A DNA stretch of 64,000 nt. Origin: Pseudomonas koreensis. Its GTDB lineage: Bacteria; Pseudomonadota; Gammaproteobacteria; Pseudomonadales; Pseudomonadaceae. A program made the translations under genes and the position numbers. Positions 8,225 through 16,565 of this stretch are shown here, in pieces. The notes beneath the pieces were generated by a model that searched no databases, had not been told where the DNA came from, and was given only the letters and a program-made list of their open reading frames with translations. The stretch is from contig NZ_JAAQYM010000001.1 in the NCBI RefSeq assembly GCF_012986595.1, positions 1-64,000 on the forward strand. The letters run 5' to 3'. Numbering within the stretch: position 1 is the stretch's first letter; each line of letters begins with the position of its first letter.

Positions 8225-8253
8225 ATTCTACGGAGCGACCCAACCTCTGGCAA
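8225..8253 (-). promoter_or_regulatory. sigma-70 promoter of tRNA-Val/Asp unit 2
   Basis: Leftward -35 TTGCCA (8253-8248), 17-nt spacer, -10 TAGAAT (8230-8225). A GC-rich discriminator (GCGCGCC) follows, typical of stringently controlled stable-RNA promoters. Confidence 0.8.
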
Positions 8254-8363
8254 GCACTTTTTTAATTAATTTTCTCAGGCCTTCCAAAGGCTTAGAGAAG
8301 GGTTGGCCTATGACCCGGCGAAGACAATAATGCCCCCCTTTGTATAAAGGAGAGACACACCCC

Positions 8364-9284
8364 ATGTGGTTCAAAAACCTGCTGATCTATCGCCTGACCC
8401 AAGACCTGCCTGTCGATGCCGAGGCGCTGGAAACTGCACTGGCCACCAAACTGGCGCGTCCATGTGCAAGCCAGGAGTTGACCACCTACGGTTTCGTCGC
8501 GCCGTTCGGCAAAGGCGAAGATGCTCCACTGGTCCACGTCAGCGGTGACTTCCTGCTGATCGCTGCGCGTAAAGAAGAACGCATTCTGCCGGGCAGCGTC
8601 GTGCGCGACGCGGTCAAGGAAAAGGTCGAAGAGATCGAAGCCGAGCAGATGCGCAAGGTCTATAAGAAGGAACGCGATCAGATCAAGGATGAAATCATCC
8701 AGGCGTTCCTGCCGCGCGCCTTTATCCGCCGCTCGTCGACCTTCGCCGCCATCGCGCCGAAACAGGGCCTGATCCTGGTCAACTCGGCCAGCCCGAAACG
8801 CGCCGAAGACCTGCTCTCCACAATGCGTGAAGTGCTCGGCACCCTGCCCGTCCGTCCGCTGACCGTGAAAACCGCGCCGACTGCCGTGATGACCGAATGG
8901 GTCACCACCCAGCACGCCGCCCCGGATTTCTTTGTCCTGGACGAATGCGAGCTGCGCGACACCCACGAAGACGGCGGCATCGTGCGTTGCAAGCGTCAGG
9001 ACCTGACCAGCGAAGAAATCCAGTTGCACCTGAGCACCGGCAAAGTCGTCACTCAGCTGTCGCTGGCCTGGCAGGACAAGCTGTCGTTCATGCTCGACGA
9101 CAAAATGACCGTCAAGCGACTGAAGTTCGAAGACCTGCTGCAGGACCAGGCCGAACAGGACGGCGGCGACGAGGCCCTAGGCCAACTGGACGCCAGCTTC
9201 ACCCTGATGATGCTGACCTTCGGCGACTTCCTGCCGGCGCTGGTTGAGGCGTTGGGTGGGGAAGAGACGCCGCAGGGGATCTAA
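8364..9284 (+). CDS. rdgC: recombination-associated protein RdgC
   Basis: 306 aa, the usual family length, starting at ATG 8364 with AAGGAGAG about 10 nt upstream. The N-terminus [16 protein letters not shown] and the central [20 protein letters not shown] are characteristic of RdgC. The protein forms a ring dimer that binds double-stranded DNA and limits RecA access, modulating recombination and replication restart in the nucleoid. It appears to be monocistronic; a REP doublet follows the stop codon. Confidence 0.97.
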   Translation: MWFKNLLIYRLTQDLPVDAEALETALATKLARPCASQELTTYGFVAPFGKGEDAPLVHVSGDFLLIAARKEERILPGSVVRDAVKEKVEEIEAEQMRKVYKKERDQIKDEIIQAFLPRAFIRRSSTFAAIAPKQGLILVNSASPKRAEDLLSTMREVLGTLPVRPLTVKTAPTAVMTEWVTTQHAAPDFFVLDECELRDTHEDGGIVRCKRQDLTSEEIQLHLSTGKVVTQLSLAWQDKLSFMLDDKMTVKRLKFEDLLQDQAEQDGGDEALGQLDASFTLMMLTFGDFLPALVEALGGEETPQGI

Positions 9285-9304
9285 TCCTGACGAGTTTCAA
9301 AACG

Positions 9305-9391
9305 GTGGGAGCGAGCCTGCTCGCGAATGCGGAGTGACAGTTAACATTAATGTATCTGGCACGCCGCTTTCGCGAGCAGGCTCGCTCCCAC
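9305..9391. repeat. REP pair (GTGGGAGCGAGCCTGCTCGCGA type)
   Basis: Two inverted copies of the GGAGCGAGCCTGCTCGCGA palindromic unit about 45 nt apart, between rdgC and the BASS transporter. Confidence 0.85.
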
Positions 9392-9432
9392 ATTTGTTTT
9401 CGTAGCGTTCATTCAATAACAAGGAACAGGCC

Positions 9433-10398
9433 ATGCGCGCACTGGCTGCACTCAGCCGCTTTGTCGGCAACACCTTCGCTTACTGGGTTCTGATTTTCGC
9501 CGTGGTCGCGTTCCTGCAGCCGGCCTGGTTCCTCGGTCTCAAGGGCGCCATCGTGCCGCTGCTGGGGCTGGTGATGTTCGGCATGGGCCTGACCCTCAAA
9601 CTCGATGACTTCGCCGCCGTCGCCCGCCATCCGTGGCGCGTGGCGCTGGGCGTGGTTGCGCATTTCGTGATCATGCCCGGTGTGGCGTGGTTGCTCTGCC
9701 AGGTCTTTCACCTGCCGCCGGAAATCGCGGTCGGGGTGATTCTGGTCGGTTGCTGCCCAAGCGGCACCTCTTCCAACGTCATGACCTGGCTGGCCCGCGG
9801 TGATCTGGCGCTGTCGGTGGCGATTGCCGCCGTCACCACTCTGCTCGCCCCGCTGCTGACCCCGGCGCTGATCTGGCTGCTGGCATCGGCGTGGTTGCCG
9901 GTTTCGTTCATGGAATTGTTCTGGTCAATCCTGCAAGTGGTGCTGCTGCCGATCGTGCTCGGTGTGGTTGCGCAACGCGTGCTCGGTGACAAGGTTCGCC
10001 ACGCGGTGGAGGTGTTGCCGCTGGTGTCGGTGGTCAGCATCGTGATCATCGTCACGGCGGTGGTGGCTGCCAGTCAGGCGAAGATCGCCGAATCCGGCCT
10101 GTTGATCATGGCCGTGGTGATGCTGCACAACAGCTTCGGTTACTTGCTGGGCTACTTCACCGGACGCCTGTTCAAATTGCCATTGGCGCAACGCAAATCG
10201 CTGGCGCTGGAGGTCGGCATGCAGAACTCGGGGTTGGGTGCGGCCCTGGCCAGCGCGCACTTCTCGCCGCTGGCGGCGGTGCCGAGCGCGTTGTTCAGCG
10301 TCTGGCACAACATTTCCGGGGCGCTGCTCTCGACCTATTTCCGCCGCATGAGCGAAAAAGAAGACCGTGAGGCGCTGGCGCAGCAGCCGGCCGACTGA
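9433..10398 (+). CDS. bile acid:sodium symporter family (BASS) transporter
   Basis: 321 aa with about nine to ten hydrophobic segments. The BASS signatures are [16 protein letters not shown] near residue 50 and the [22 protein letters not shown] motif near 105-125, which provides sodium and substrate-binding crossover helices; [15 protein letters not shown] near 265 is the second. It is an inner-membrane sodium-coupled organic-anion carrier; the natural substrate cannot be deduced (pantoate, pyruvate and bile acids are known in the family). AAGGAACAGGCC precedes the ATG. It is followed rightward by the guanidine-responsive gdx gene, probably a separate transcript. Confidence 0.9.
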   Translation: MRALAALSRFVGNTFAYWVLIFAVVAFLQPAWFLGLKGAIVPLLGLVMFGMGLTLKLDDFAAVARHPWRVALGVVAHFVIMPGVAWLLCQVFHLPPEIAVGVILVGCCPSGTSSNVMTWLARGDLALSVAIAAVTTLLAPLLTPALIWLLASAWLPVSFMELFWSILQVVLLPIVLGVVAQRVLGDKVRHAVEVLPLVSVVSIVIIVTAVVAASQAKIAESGLLIMAVVMLHNSFGYLLGYFTGRLFKLPLAQRKSLALEVGMQNSGLGAALASAHFSPLAAVPSALFSVWHNISGALLSTYFRRMSEKEDREALAQQPAD

Positions 10399-10444
10399 GC
10401 GCAAACTTGATCCCCGGATTAATGCTCGGCAGACTGTTGCGCTA

Positions 10445-10495
10445 CGCGGGGACGACCCTGCGGCTCGATCGAGTTATCAATCTGGGGACGGCCCC
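10445..10495 (+). ncRNA. guanidine-II riboswitch (mini-ykkC)
   Basis: Two adjacent hairpins with ACGR tetraloops. P1 is CGCGGGG-ACGA-CCCTGCG (10445-10462, 7 bp). P2 is GGGG-ACGG-CCCC (10484-10495). The second stem lies 10-15 nt before the TGGAGG ribosome site of the downstream gdx gene. This matches the mini-ykkC consensus, known to bind guanidinium as a kissing-loop dimer and expose the ribosome site. The association with an SMR exporter is the classic context. Confidence 0.93.
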
Positions 10496-10516
10496 GTCAA
10501 TCGATGGAGGTCTCTC

Positions 10517-10831
10517 ATGTCCTGGATCATTCTGTTTTTCGCCGGCCTGTTCGAAGTCGGCTGGGCCGTCGGCCTGAAATACACCGACGGCTTCACCCGC
10601 CCCCTTCCCACCGTACTGACCGTTGCGGCCATGGCCATCAGCCTTGGCCTGCTGGGGCTAGCAGTGAAGGAACTGCCGCTGGGCACGGCCTACGCAATCT
10701 GGACCGGGGTCGGTGCCGTGGGCACGGTGATTGCCGGGATCATTCTGTTTGGTGAGTCGATGGCGTTGGTCCGGCTGGCCAGTGTGGCGTTGATCATTAC
10801 TGGTTTGATAGGCCTGAAGGTCAGCGCTTAG
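10517..10831 (+). CDS. gdx: guanidinium exporter Gdx (SugE-type SMR protein)
   Basis: 104 aa with four transmembrane helices, the normal SMR size. The SugE/Gdx branch is indicated by [20 protein letters not shown], with the essential membrane Glu13 in the FEVGWA motif, and by [17 protein letters not shown]. Gdx dimers work in antiparallel orientation and export guanidinium in exchange for protons. Start at ATG 10517 is fixed by TGGAGG 7 nt upstream. Regulation by guanidine is strongly indicated by the mini-ykkC riboswitch in its leader. Confidence 0.93.
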   Translation: MSWIILFFAGLFEVGWAVGLKYTDGFTRPLPTVLTVAAMAISLGLLGLAVKELPLGTAYAIWTGVGAVGTVIAGIILFGESMALVRLASVALIITGLIGLKVSA

Positions 10832-10840
10832 GTAACTACC

Positions 10841-10910
10841 GCTTTCGCGAGCAGGCTCGCTCCCACACTGGAATGCATTTCAAATGTGGGAGCGAGCCTG
10901 CTCGCGAAGG
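10841..10910. repeat. REP pair (GAGCGAGCCTGCTCGCGA type)
   Basis: Two inverted REP units separated by about 20 nt between convergent gdx and the MFS-acyltransferase gene. The doublet may serve as a bidirectional 3'-end structure. Confidence 0.85.
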
Positions 10911-10928
10911 GGCCCTTGAAGTCAGCGA

Positions 10929-12803
10929 CTATCTGACTGTCCCGCGCAATTCCCCCACCAACCCCTGCAACTTCGCCGGCTCCGCCGCTTCCACCGCCAC
11001 CGCCGAACCCGCCACCAACGTCACTCGCGACCACAAACGCTTGAACAACCCCTTGTTCGGATCGCGGCTGAAAAAACTCCCCCACAACCCCTGCAACGCC
11101 AGCGGAATCACCGGCACCGGGGTCTCCTCGAGAATCCGCGTCAGCCCGCCCTTGAACTCATTGATTTCGCCGTCGGTGGTCAGCTTGCCTTCCGGGAAGA
11201 TGCACACCAGTTCACCGTCCTTCAGATACTGAGCAATCCGGGTGAAGGCCTTTTCGTAGATCTGGATGTCTTCGTTGCGTCCGGCAATCGGAATCGTCCC
11301 CGCCGTGCGGAAGATAAAGTTCAGCACCGGCAAGTTGTAGATCTTGTAGTACATGACAAAGCGAATCGGCCGACGCACCGCGCCGCCAATCAGCAGCGCA
11401 TCGACGAACGACACGTGGTTGCACACCAGCAACGCCGCGCCCTCGTCCGGGATCGCGTCCAGGTTGCGATGCTGGACGCGGTACATGGAATGGCTGAGCA
11501 GCCAGATCATGAAACGCATGCTGAACTCGGGGACGATCTTGAAGATGTAGGCGTTGACGCCGATGTTCAGCAGCGACACCACCAGGAACAGCTGCGGAAT
11601 CGACAGCTTCGCCACGCTCAGCAACACAATCGAAACGATCGCCGAGACCACCATGAACAGCGCGTTGAGAATATTGTTGGCGGCAATCACCCGCGCCCGC
11701 TCGTTTTCCGCGGTGCGTGACTGGATCAAGGCGTACAGCGGCACGATATAGAAGCCGCCAAAAATACCGAGGCCAAGAATGTCGACCAGCACCGCCCAGG
11801 TATGCGCAAAACCCAGCACTTCGATCCAGCTGTGGCCGGTGACGCTCTGCGGAATTCCGCCGGAATGCCACCACAGCAGCAGGCCAAATACAGTCAGACC
11901 GAACGAGCCGAACGGCACCAGACCGATCTCGACCTTGCGCCCGGAGAGCTTCTCGCAAAGCATCGAACCCAACGCAATGCCGACCGAGAACACGGTGAGA
12001 ATCAGCGTGACCACGGTTTCGTCGCCGTGCATCCACTCCTTGGCGTAAGCCGGGATCTGCGTCAGGTAAATCGCCCCGACGAACCAGAACCACGAGTTGC
12101 CGACAATCGAGCGCGACACCGCAGGCGTCTGACCCAGACCGAGTTTCAACGTGGCCCAGGACTGGCTGAAAATGTTCCAGTTCAAGCGCATTTCCGGCGA
12201 CGCGGCGGCAGCGCGCGGAATGCTGCGGCTGGCGAGGTAACCCAGTACGGCAATGCCGACAATCGCGGTCGACACCAGGGGTGCGTAATGCGTCGAGGAC
12301 ATGATGACCCCGGCGCCGATGGTCCCGGCGAGAATCGCCAGGAATGTGCCCATCTCCACCAGTCCGTTGCCGCCGACCAGTTCATCCTCACGCAACGCCT
12401 GCGGCAGGATTGAATACTTCACCGGCCCGAACAGCGCCGAATGCGTGCCCATGGCAAACAGCGCCACCAGCATCAGCGACAGGTGATCGAACAGGAAGCC
12501 GATCGATCCTACGGCCATGATCGCGATTTCCGCGAGCTTGATCAGACGGATCAGCGCGTCCTTGGCGAATTTCTCCCCGAACTGTCCGGCCAGCGCCGAG
12601 AACAGAAAGAACGGCAGGATAAACAGCAGCGCACACAGGTTGACCCAGATCGAGCGGTCACCCTCGATGGTCAAGCGATAGAGAATGGCGAGAATCAGCG
12701 ACTGCTTGAACACGTTGTCGTTGAAGGCGCCCAGCGATTGCGTGATGAAAAACGGCAGGAAGCGCCGGGTGCGAAGCAGGTTGAACTGTGAGGGGTGACT
12801 CAT
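10929..12803 (-). CDS. MFS transporter-acyltransferase fusion (LplT-PlsC type)
   Basis: 624 aa from ATG 12803, with GGAAG upstream. Residues about 10-420 form a 12-helix MFS carrier resembling lysophospholipid transporter LplT (RRFLPFFITQSLGAFNDNVF at the start). Residues about 440-620 are a PlsC-type acyltransferase: HX4D at His463 to Asp468 (NHVSFVD) and FPEGKLTTDGEINEFKGG as the acceptor-binding block. It probably imports lysophospholipids and re-acylates them at the inner membrane. Related proteins often have a third AMP-ligase (acyl-ACP synthetase) domain; this one stops after the acyltransferase, so the acyl donor must be made elsewhere. Domain calls are firm, substrate is inferred. Confidence 0.88.
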   Translation of the reverse strand: MSHPSQFNLLRTRRFLPFFITQSLGAFNDNVFKQSLILAILYRLTIEGDRSIWVNLCALLFILPFFLFSALAGQFGEKFAKDALIRLIKLAEIAIMAVGSIGFLFDHLSLMLVALFAMGTHSALFGPVKYSILPQALREDELVGGNGLVEMGTFLAILAGTIGAGVIMSSTHYAPLVSTAIVGIAVLGYLASRSIPRAAAASPEMRLNWNIFSQSWATLKLGLGQTPAVSRSIVGNSWFWFVGAIYLTQIPAYAKEWMHGDETVVTLILTVFSVGIALGSMLCEKLSGRKVEIGLVPFGSFGLTVFGLLLWWHSGGIPQSVTGHSWIEVLGFAHTWAVLVDILGLGIFGGFYIVPLYALIQSRTAENERARVIAANNILNALFMVVSAIVSIVLLSVAKLSIPQLFLVVSLLNIGVNAYIFKIVPEFSMRFMIWLLSHSMYRVQHRNLDAIPDEGAALLVCNHVSFVDALLIGGAVRRPIRFVMYYKIYNLPVLNFIFRTAGTIPIAGRNEDIQIYEKAFTRIAQYLKDGELVCIFPEGKLTTDGEINEFKGGLTRILEETPVPVIPLALQGLWGSFFSRDPNKGLFKRLWSRVTLVAGSAVAVEAAEPAKLQGLVGELRGTVR

Positions 12804-12900
12804 CTTCCGTGTTTCCCTGAGGTCGGTAGAGAATGGCCTGGATCTGCCTATTGGAATCCCGATCCGCGATCCAGGCCACACATTACCTAAACTTTTCAGG

Positions 12901-14055
12901 TTATTTCTTCAAACCTGCAATACACGGCGAGACAAACAGCTCACCGCGCCACGCACCTTGCACGGTGCGTTTACCGACGATCAGCCACATCACCGCCAGC
13001 AAGGTCACCAGCACGCAGCCCACCACACTGAAGAAACCGAGGTTCAGCGTGCTGGCAAGCTTGAGGGTCGCCAGCGAATACACGCCCAGCGGGAAGGTAA
13101 AGCCCCACCAGCCGAGGTTGAACGGGATGCCGTCACGCAGATAACGAGCGGTGATCAGCAGTGCCATCAACATCCACCACAAGCCGAAACCCCACAGGGT
13201 GATGCCGGCGATCAGCCCAAGGCCCGCCGCGATTTCACCGATGCCCGGCAGACCGTTGGCGGCGAAGATTGCCGGGGCATCGCTGCCCAGCAACAACATG
13301 CCCAACGCGCCGGTGCCGATCGGGCCGAGGGCCAGCCAGCTCGAAGCGGCCATGTTTTCGTGAGGCAGTTTGTGCAGGGCCATGCGCAGCAAGAGGATGG
13401 TCAAAATGCTGAACGCCACCGGCAGGGAAAATGCCCAGAGCACGTAGCTGGTGGTCAGAACCACCAGTTGCGCATGGGCGTCGGCCAGATGCGGCGCGAG
13501 CAAGCCACCACTGGCCGCCGCCACTTCTGCCGCGACCACCGGCAACAGCCAGACGGCGGTCATCTGATCGATGCTGTGTTCCTGGCGGGTGAACATCATG
13601 TAGGGGATCAACACGCCGCAGGCCAGCGACATCGCCACATCCAGCCACCACAGCACTTCGGCCAGATGAATCACGCCCTCGCCCCAGCGTGGCAGGCCGA
13701 ACAGCAGAAAACCGTTGATGATGGTCGCCAGGCCCATGGGGATGGTGCCGAAGAACATCGACACAGTGGAATGACCGAAGATCCGCCGCGCTTCATCGAA
13801 GAACAGCACCCAGCGCGCGGCATAGGCGAAGGTAAACAGGGTGAACAACAGAATGTTGAACAGCCACAACCCTTCAGCCACCGCGTGCAACCCGGGAATC
13901 GCCACCGGCAGTTGCGCCAGCGCCAAGGCCAGCACGCCGGTGCCCATGGTCGCGGCGAACCAGTTCGGGGTGAATTGACGGATCACTTCGCGCGGATGCT
14001 GAAGCTGGCTTAACGGTTTGATGCCGGATTTGGCACTGTTGGGGCAAATCATCAT
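12901..14055 (-). CDS. TDT/SLAC1-family permease (TehA-like)
   Basis: 384 aa with ten predicted membrane helices. FTPNWFAATMGTGVLALALA near residue 30 is the typical start of the tellurite-resistance/dicarboxylate transporter family, and NLGWWGFTFPLGVYSLATL near 320 is the conserved SLAC1-type late helix. Members are anion channels or exporters (sulfite, malate, tellurite). The start could be ATG 14055 or the next codon at 14052, which sits better behind AGGAG. An A/T-rich region with a short TATCTGC..GCAGATA repeat lies upstream, toward the cupin gene. The substrate is unknown. Confidence 0.85.
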   Translation of the reverse strand: MMICPNSAKSGIKPLSQLQHPREVIRQFTPNWFAATMGTGVLALALAQLPVAIPGLHAVAEGLWLFNILLFTLFTFAYAARWVLFFDEARRIFGHSTVSMFFGTIPMGLATIINGFLLFGLPRWGEGVIHLAEVLWWLDVAMSLACGVLIPYMMFTRQEHSIDQMTAVWLLPVVAAEVAAASGGLLAPHLADAHAQLVVLTTSYVLWAFSLPVAFSILTILLLRMALHKLPHENMAASSWLALGPIGTGALGMLLLGSDAPAIFAANGLPGIGEIAAGLGLIAGITLWGFGLWWMLMALLITARYLRDGIPFNLGWWGFTFPLGVYSLATLKLASTLNLGFFSVVGCVLVTLLAVMWLIVGKRTVQGAWRGELFVSPCIAGLKK

Positions 14056-14157
14056 GAACTCCTGTCCTCAGGTGAGGTTGAGCTCATGGTAGAACCGAAT
14101 CGAATATCTATATAACGGGTAATTTCTCTATCTGCTATCTACTTTGCAGATAAGCAG

Positions 14158-14469
14158 TTAAATACTGCCTTCGCTTTCAATCACCAGAATCCGCGCCGCA
14201 CCCTGCGGATGCGCCACGTGCTCAGTGCCGACCGAGGCGTAGAAGATATCGCCGACCTCGAGCAGCACCTGCTTTTCTTCGCCCTGTTCGCGGTAGTGCA
14301 TCTGCACCTGACCATCGAGCACCACGAACACTTCCTCACCATCGTTGACGTGCCACTTGTACGGCTGGTCGGTCCAGTGCAGGCGCGTGGTGATGCCGTT
14401 CATGTTGGCGATGTCCAGCGCGCCCCAGGCACGCTCGGCGGTGAACGACTTGCTGCGGATAATCTTCAT
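14158..14469 (-). CDS. small cupin-domain protein
   Basis: 103 aa, a single-domain cupin. GEEVFVVLDGQVQMHYREQG is cupin motif 1 region with the preceding WHVNDGEE supplying a metal-binding His/Glu set. GDIFYASVGTEHVAHP is motif 2 with a further His. Single-domain cupins of this size bind a metal and act as isomerases, dioxygenases or sensors; no specific reaction can be assigned. It lies in the same direction as the flanking MFS and TDT genes but with separate spacing. Confidence 0.85.
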   Translation of the reverse strand: MKIIRSKSFTAERAWGALDIANMNGITTRLHWTDQPYKWHVNDGEEVFVVLDGQVQMHYREQGEEKQVLLEVGDIFYASVGTEHVAHPQGAARILVIESEGSI

Positions 14470-14521
14470 GTGTCGATCCGTGAAAATACTGGGCCGGTCA
14501 AGGCTAACCCAAACCGCGCAC

Positions 14522-15709
14522 TTATGGCGCGCGGCAAACCTTGGCCGCGCTTGGACGCAGACTGAGCAACAGCGCGCCGACAGCCAGCACGATCAACGCG
14601 ACACCGTAACCATCGGTGGTCGCCAGCAAGCCAAACGTGCGGGTCAAATGCCCGGCCAACAACGCCGGCAGGCAGAATGCCAGATAACTCAACGCGTAAT
14701 AGGCGGACATCAACCCGGCGCGTTCATGGGGCAAGGCCAACGGCACCAGGCTGCGCACCGCGCCGAGGAAACCCGAACCAAAACCGCAGCCGGCGACCAG
14801 CGTGCCGAGGAAAAACACCGGCAGACTGGCGCTGTGCACACCGAGCAGAATCAGCAGCAACCCGGCGGGCAGCAGACTGGCGCCGATTTGCAGGGCCTTG
14901 CTGGCGGGACGATTGCGCAAGGTGAAGATCATCAGCGCGCCGGTCACGGTCAACGCGGAGACGGTCGCGCCGCCGATCAGATTGGAAGTCGAACCGGTGG
15001 CCGTGCGCACCAGCGACGGCGCCAGCGAGGCGTAAAAGCCGCCGAGGGCCCAGGTCGCGGTGTTCAGCGGCAGCACACGCCACAAGGTCGAACGCGCCTG
15101 AACCGGCACATGCAGGGTCGGCCGCAGCGACGCCCAGGCCCCGGCTTGCGGGGTGACGCTTTCCGGCAAACGCCAGACGTACACCGCCTGCACCGCAAAC
15201 AGCGCGAGCAGCAGCCAGTAGGTCAGTTGCAACGGCGCCGGGGCAAACTCGGCCAGCAAGCCGCACCCCATGCTGCCCAGCGCCATGCCGAGCAACGGTG
15301 CAACGCTGTTGATCAACGGCCCTTGCTGGCGGTCGGTGTCGAGCAGCGTCGCACTTAAAACCGCGGTGGCCATGCCGGTGGCGAAGCCTTGCAGCACGCG
15401 GGCACTGATCAGCCAGGCGACACTGTCGGCGCTGATAAACAGCAGCATCGCCAGTGCATTGAGCAGCACCGCGGCGAAAATCACCGGTTTGCGCCCCAGG
15501 TGATCGGACAGCGATCCGACCGTCAGCAGCGCTGCCAACAGACTCAGGGCATACACGCCGAAAATCAGGGTCAGCACCGCTGCCGAAAAATGCAGTTGAT
15601 CCTGATACAGGTGATACAACGGCGTCGGCGCTGTGGAGGCAGCGAGAAAACTCAGTAAGGTGATCGCCAGAAAAATCAGGCTGGCACGGTTGGAAGCAAG
15701 GCTGGTCAT
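14522..15709 (-). CDS. MFS drug/sugar-efflux-type transporter
   Basis: 395 aa from ATG 15709 (an upstream TTG is unlikely). Twelve hydrophobic helices; LSDHLGRKPVIF near residue 70 is the MFS motif A between helices 2 and 3. ARVLQGFATGMATAVLSATL follows as the helix-4/5 region. It is divergently oriented from a TetR gene starting 91 nt away, and a 17-bp perfect inverted repeat overlaps its ribosome site. Together this suggests a TetR-repressed efflux pump with unknown substrate. Confidence 0.88.
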   Translation of the reverse strand: MTSLASNRASLIFLAITLLSFLAASTAPTPLYHLYQDQLHFSAAVLTLIFGVYALSLLAALLTVGSLSDHLGRKPVIFAAVLLNALAMLLFISADSVAWLISARVLQGFATGMATAVLSATLLDTDRQQGPLINSVAPLLGMALGSMGCGLLAEFAPAPLQLTYWLLLALFAVQAVYVWRLPESVTPQAGAWASLRPTLHVPVQARSTLWRVLPLNTATWALGGFYASLAPSLVRTATGSTSNLIGGATVSALTVTGALMIFTLRNRPASKALQIGASLLPAGLLLILLGVHSASLPVFFLGTLVAGCGFGSGFLGAVRSLVPLALPHERAGLMSAYYALSYLAFCLPALLAGHLTRTFGLLATTDGYGVALIVLAVGALLLSLRPSAAKVCRAP

Positions 15710-15711
15710 GG

Positions 15712-15754
15712 GCACACTCCGCAAAAGCTAATTTTTTGCTTTTGCGGAGTGTGC
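15712..15754. promoter_or_regulatory. 17-bp perfect inverted repeat between divergent MFS and tetR genes
   Basis: GCACACTCCGCAAAAGC (15712-15728) and its exact complement (15738-15754) around a 9-nt T-rich spacer. The left arm contains the GGAG ribosome site of the leftward MFS gene. It may be the TetR operator, an RBS-sequestering mRNA hairpin, or both. Confidence 0.7.
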
Positions 15755-15800
15755 TCTCGGCTTTGACTTAAAGCAAATTCTTTGTGTTAAGGTCTGACGC

Positions 15801-16343
15801 ATGGCTATTAAAGAAGGTTTACGCCCCGGCGGCCGCAGTGCCCGGGTGCAAGAGTCGATTCATTCGGCAGTCCGCGCACTTCTGCAAGAACAGGAGCGCA
15901 GCACGGTGACCGTGCCGCAAATCGCTGCACGCGCCGGAGTGACGCCATCGACTATTTATCGACGCTGGGGCGATCTGGCGACGTTGCTCGCAGACGTCGC
16001 CCTCGCCCGCATGCGCCCCGACAGCGAACCGGCGGTGACCGGTGACCTGCGCGGTGATATCCGCGCCTGGGCCGAACAGTATCTCGACGAGATGAGCTCC
16101 GAGCCCGGGCGCCACATGATGCGCGACGTGCAGGCCAGCGCCACGCCGGGGTATTGCGTGACGATCCTCAGCGCGCAGTTGCAGACCATCATTGACCGCC
16201 ACCCGCAGGAAACGGCACCAAGCGTTGATCGGTTGATCAATCAGGTGGTGGCGCCGGTGGTGTTCCGGATTCTGTTTTCGGCGGCGGCGCTGGAGGTGGA
16301 TGAGTTGCATCGGTTGATTGATATCGCGTTGCAGCAGGACTGA
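15801..16343 (+). CDS. TetR/AcrR-family repressor
   Basis: 180 aa. The N-terminal DNA-binding domain (about residues 15-65) contains TVTVPQIAARAGVTPSTIYRRWGD, the TetR helix-turn-helix. The C-terminal portion carries a ligand-binding bundle of the TetR_C type (DLRGDIRAWAEQYLDEM). Divergent from the MFS exporter gene and adjacent to a long palindrome, so it most likely represses that gene and itself until an inducer binds. The inducer is unknown. Confidence 0.9.
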   Translation: MAIKEGLRPGGRSARVQESIHSAVRALLQEQERSTVTVPQIAARAGVTPSTIYRRWGDLATLLADVALARMRPDSEPAVTGDLRGDIRAWAEQYLDEMSSEPGRHMMRDVQASATPGYCVTILSAQLQTIIDRHPQETAPSVDRLINQVVAPVVFRILFSAAALEVDELHRLIDIALQQD

Positions 16344-16413
16344 CGCCATCGCGAGCAGGCTCGCTCCCACAGGGGATTGCATGCCAAATGTGGGAGCGAG
16401 CCTGCTCGCGAAG
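16344..16413. repeat. REP pair (GAGCGAGCCTGCTCGCGA type)
   Basis: Two inverted REP units about 25 nt apart, immediately after the tetR stop codon. Confidence 0.85.
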
Positions 16414-16565
16414 AGGCCCGACCAGTCACCTCAGAAACCACCTGGTTTCATCACTGCGACACCCCGCCACGCCACGACCTTGGTCGACACTGACTAACCG
16501 CCGCACTCATGCGAGACTGTCCGCCCGGGCAGGACTGCCGGGGAGTCTTCTGTCGGGAGTGTTGC

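Noticed and set aside
12958..14013. Long plus-strand ORF opposite the TDT permease
   Set aside because: Very Gln/His/Arg-rich, no start signal, and an exact antisense of a clear membrane-protein gene; a GC-rich shadow.
14129..14152. TATCTGC..GCAGATA inverted repeat between cupin and TDT genes
   Set aside because: Only 7 bp with a 10-nt loop and no T-run; could be an operator but too weak to call.
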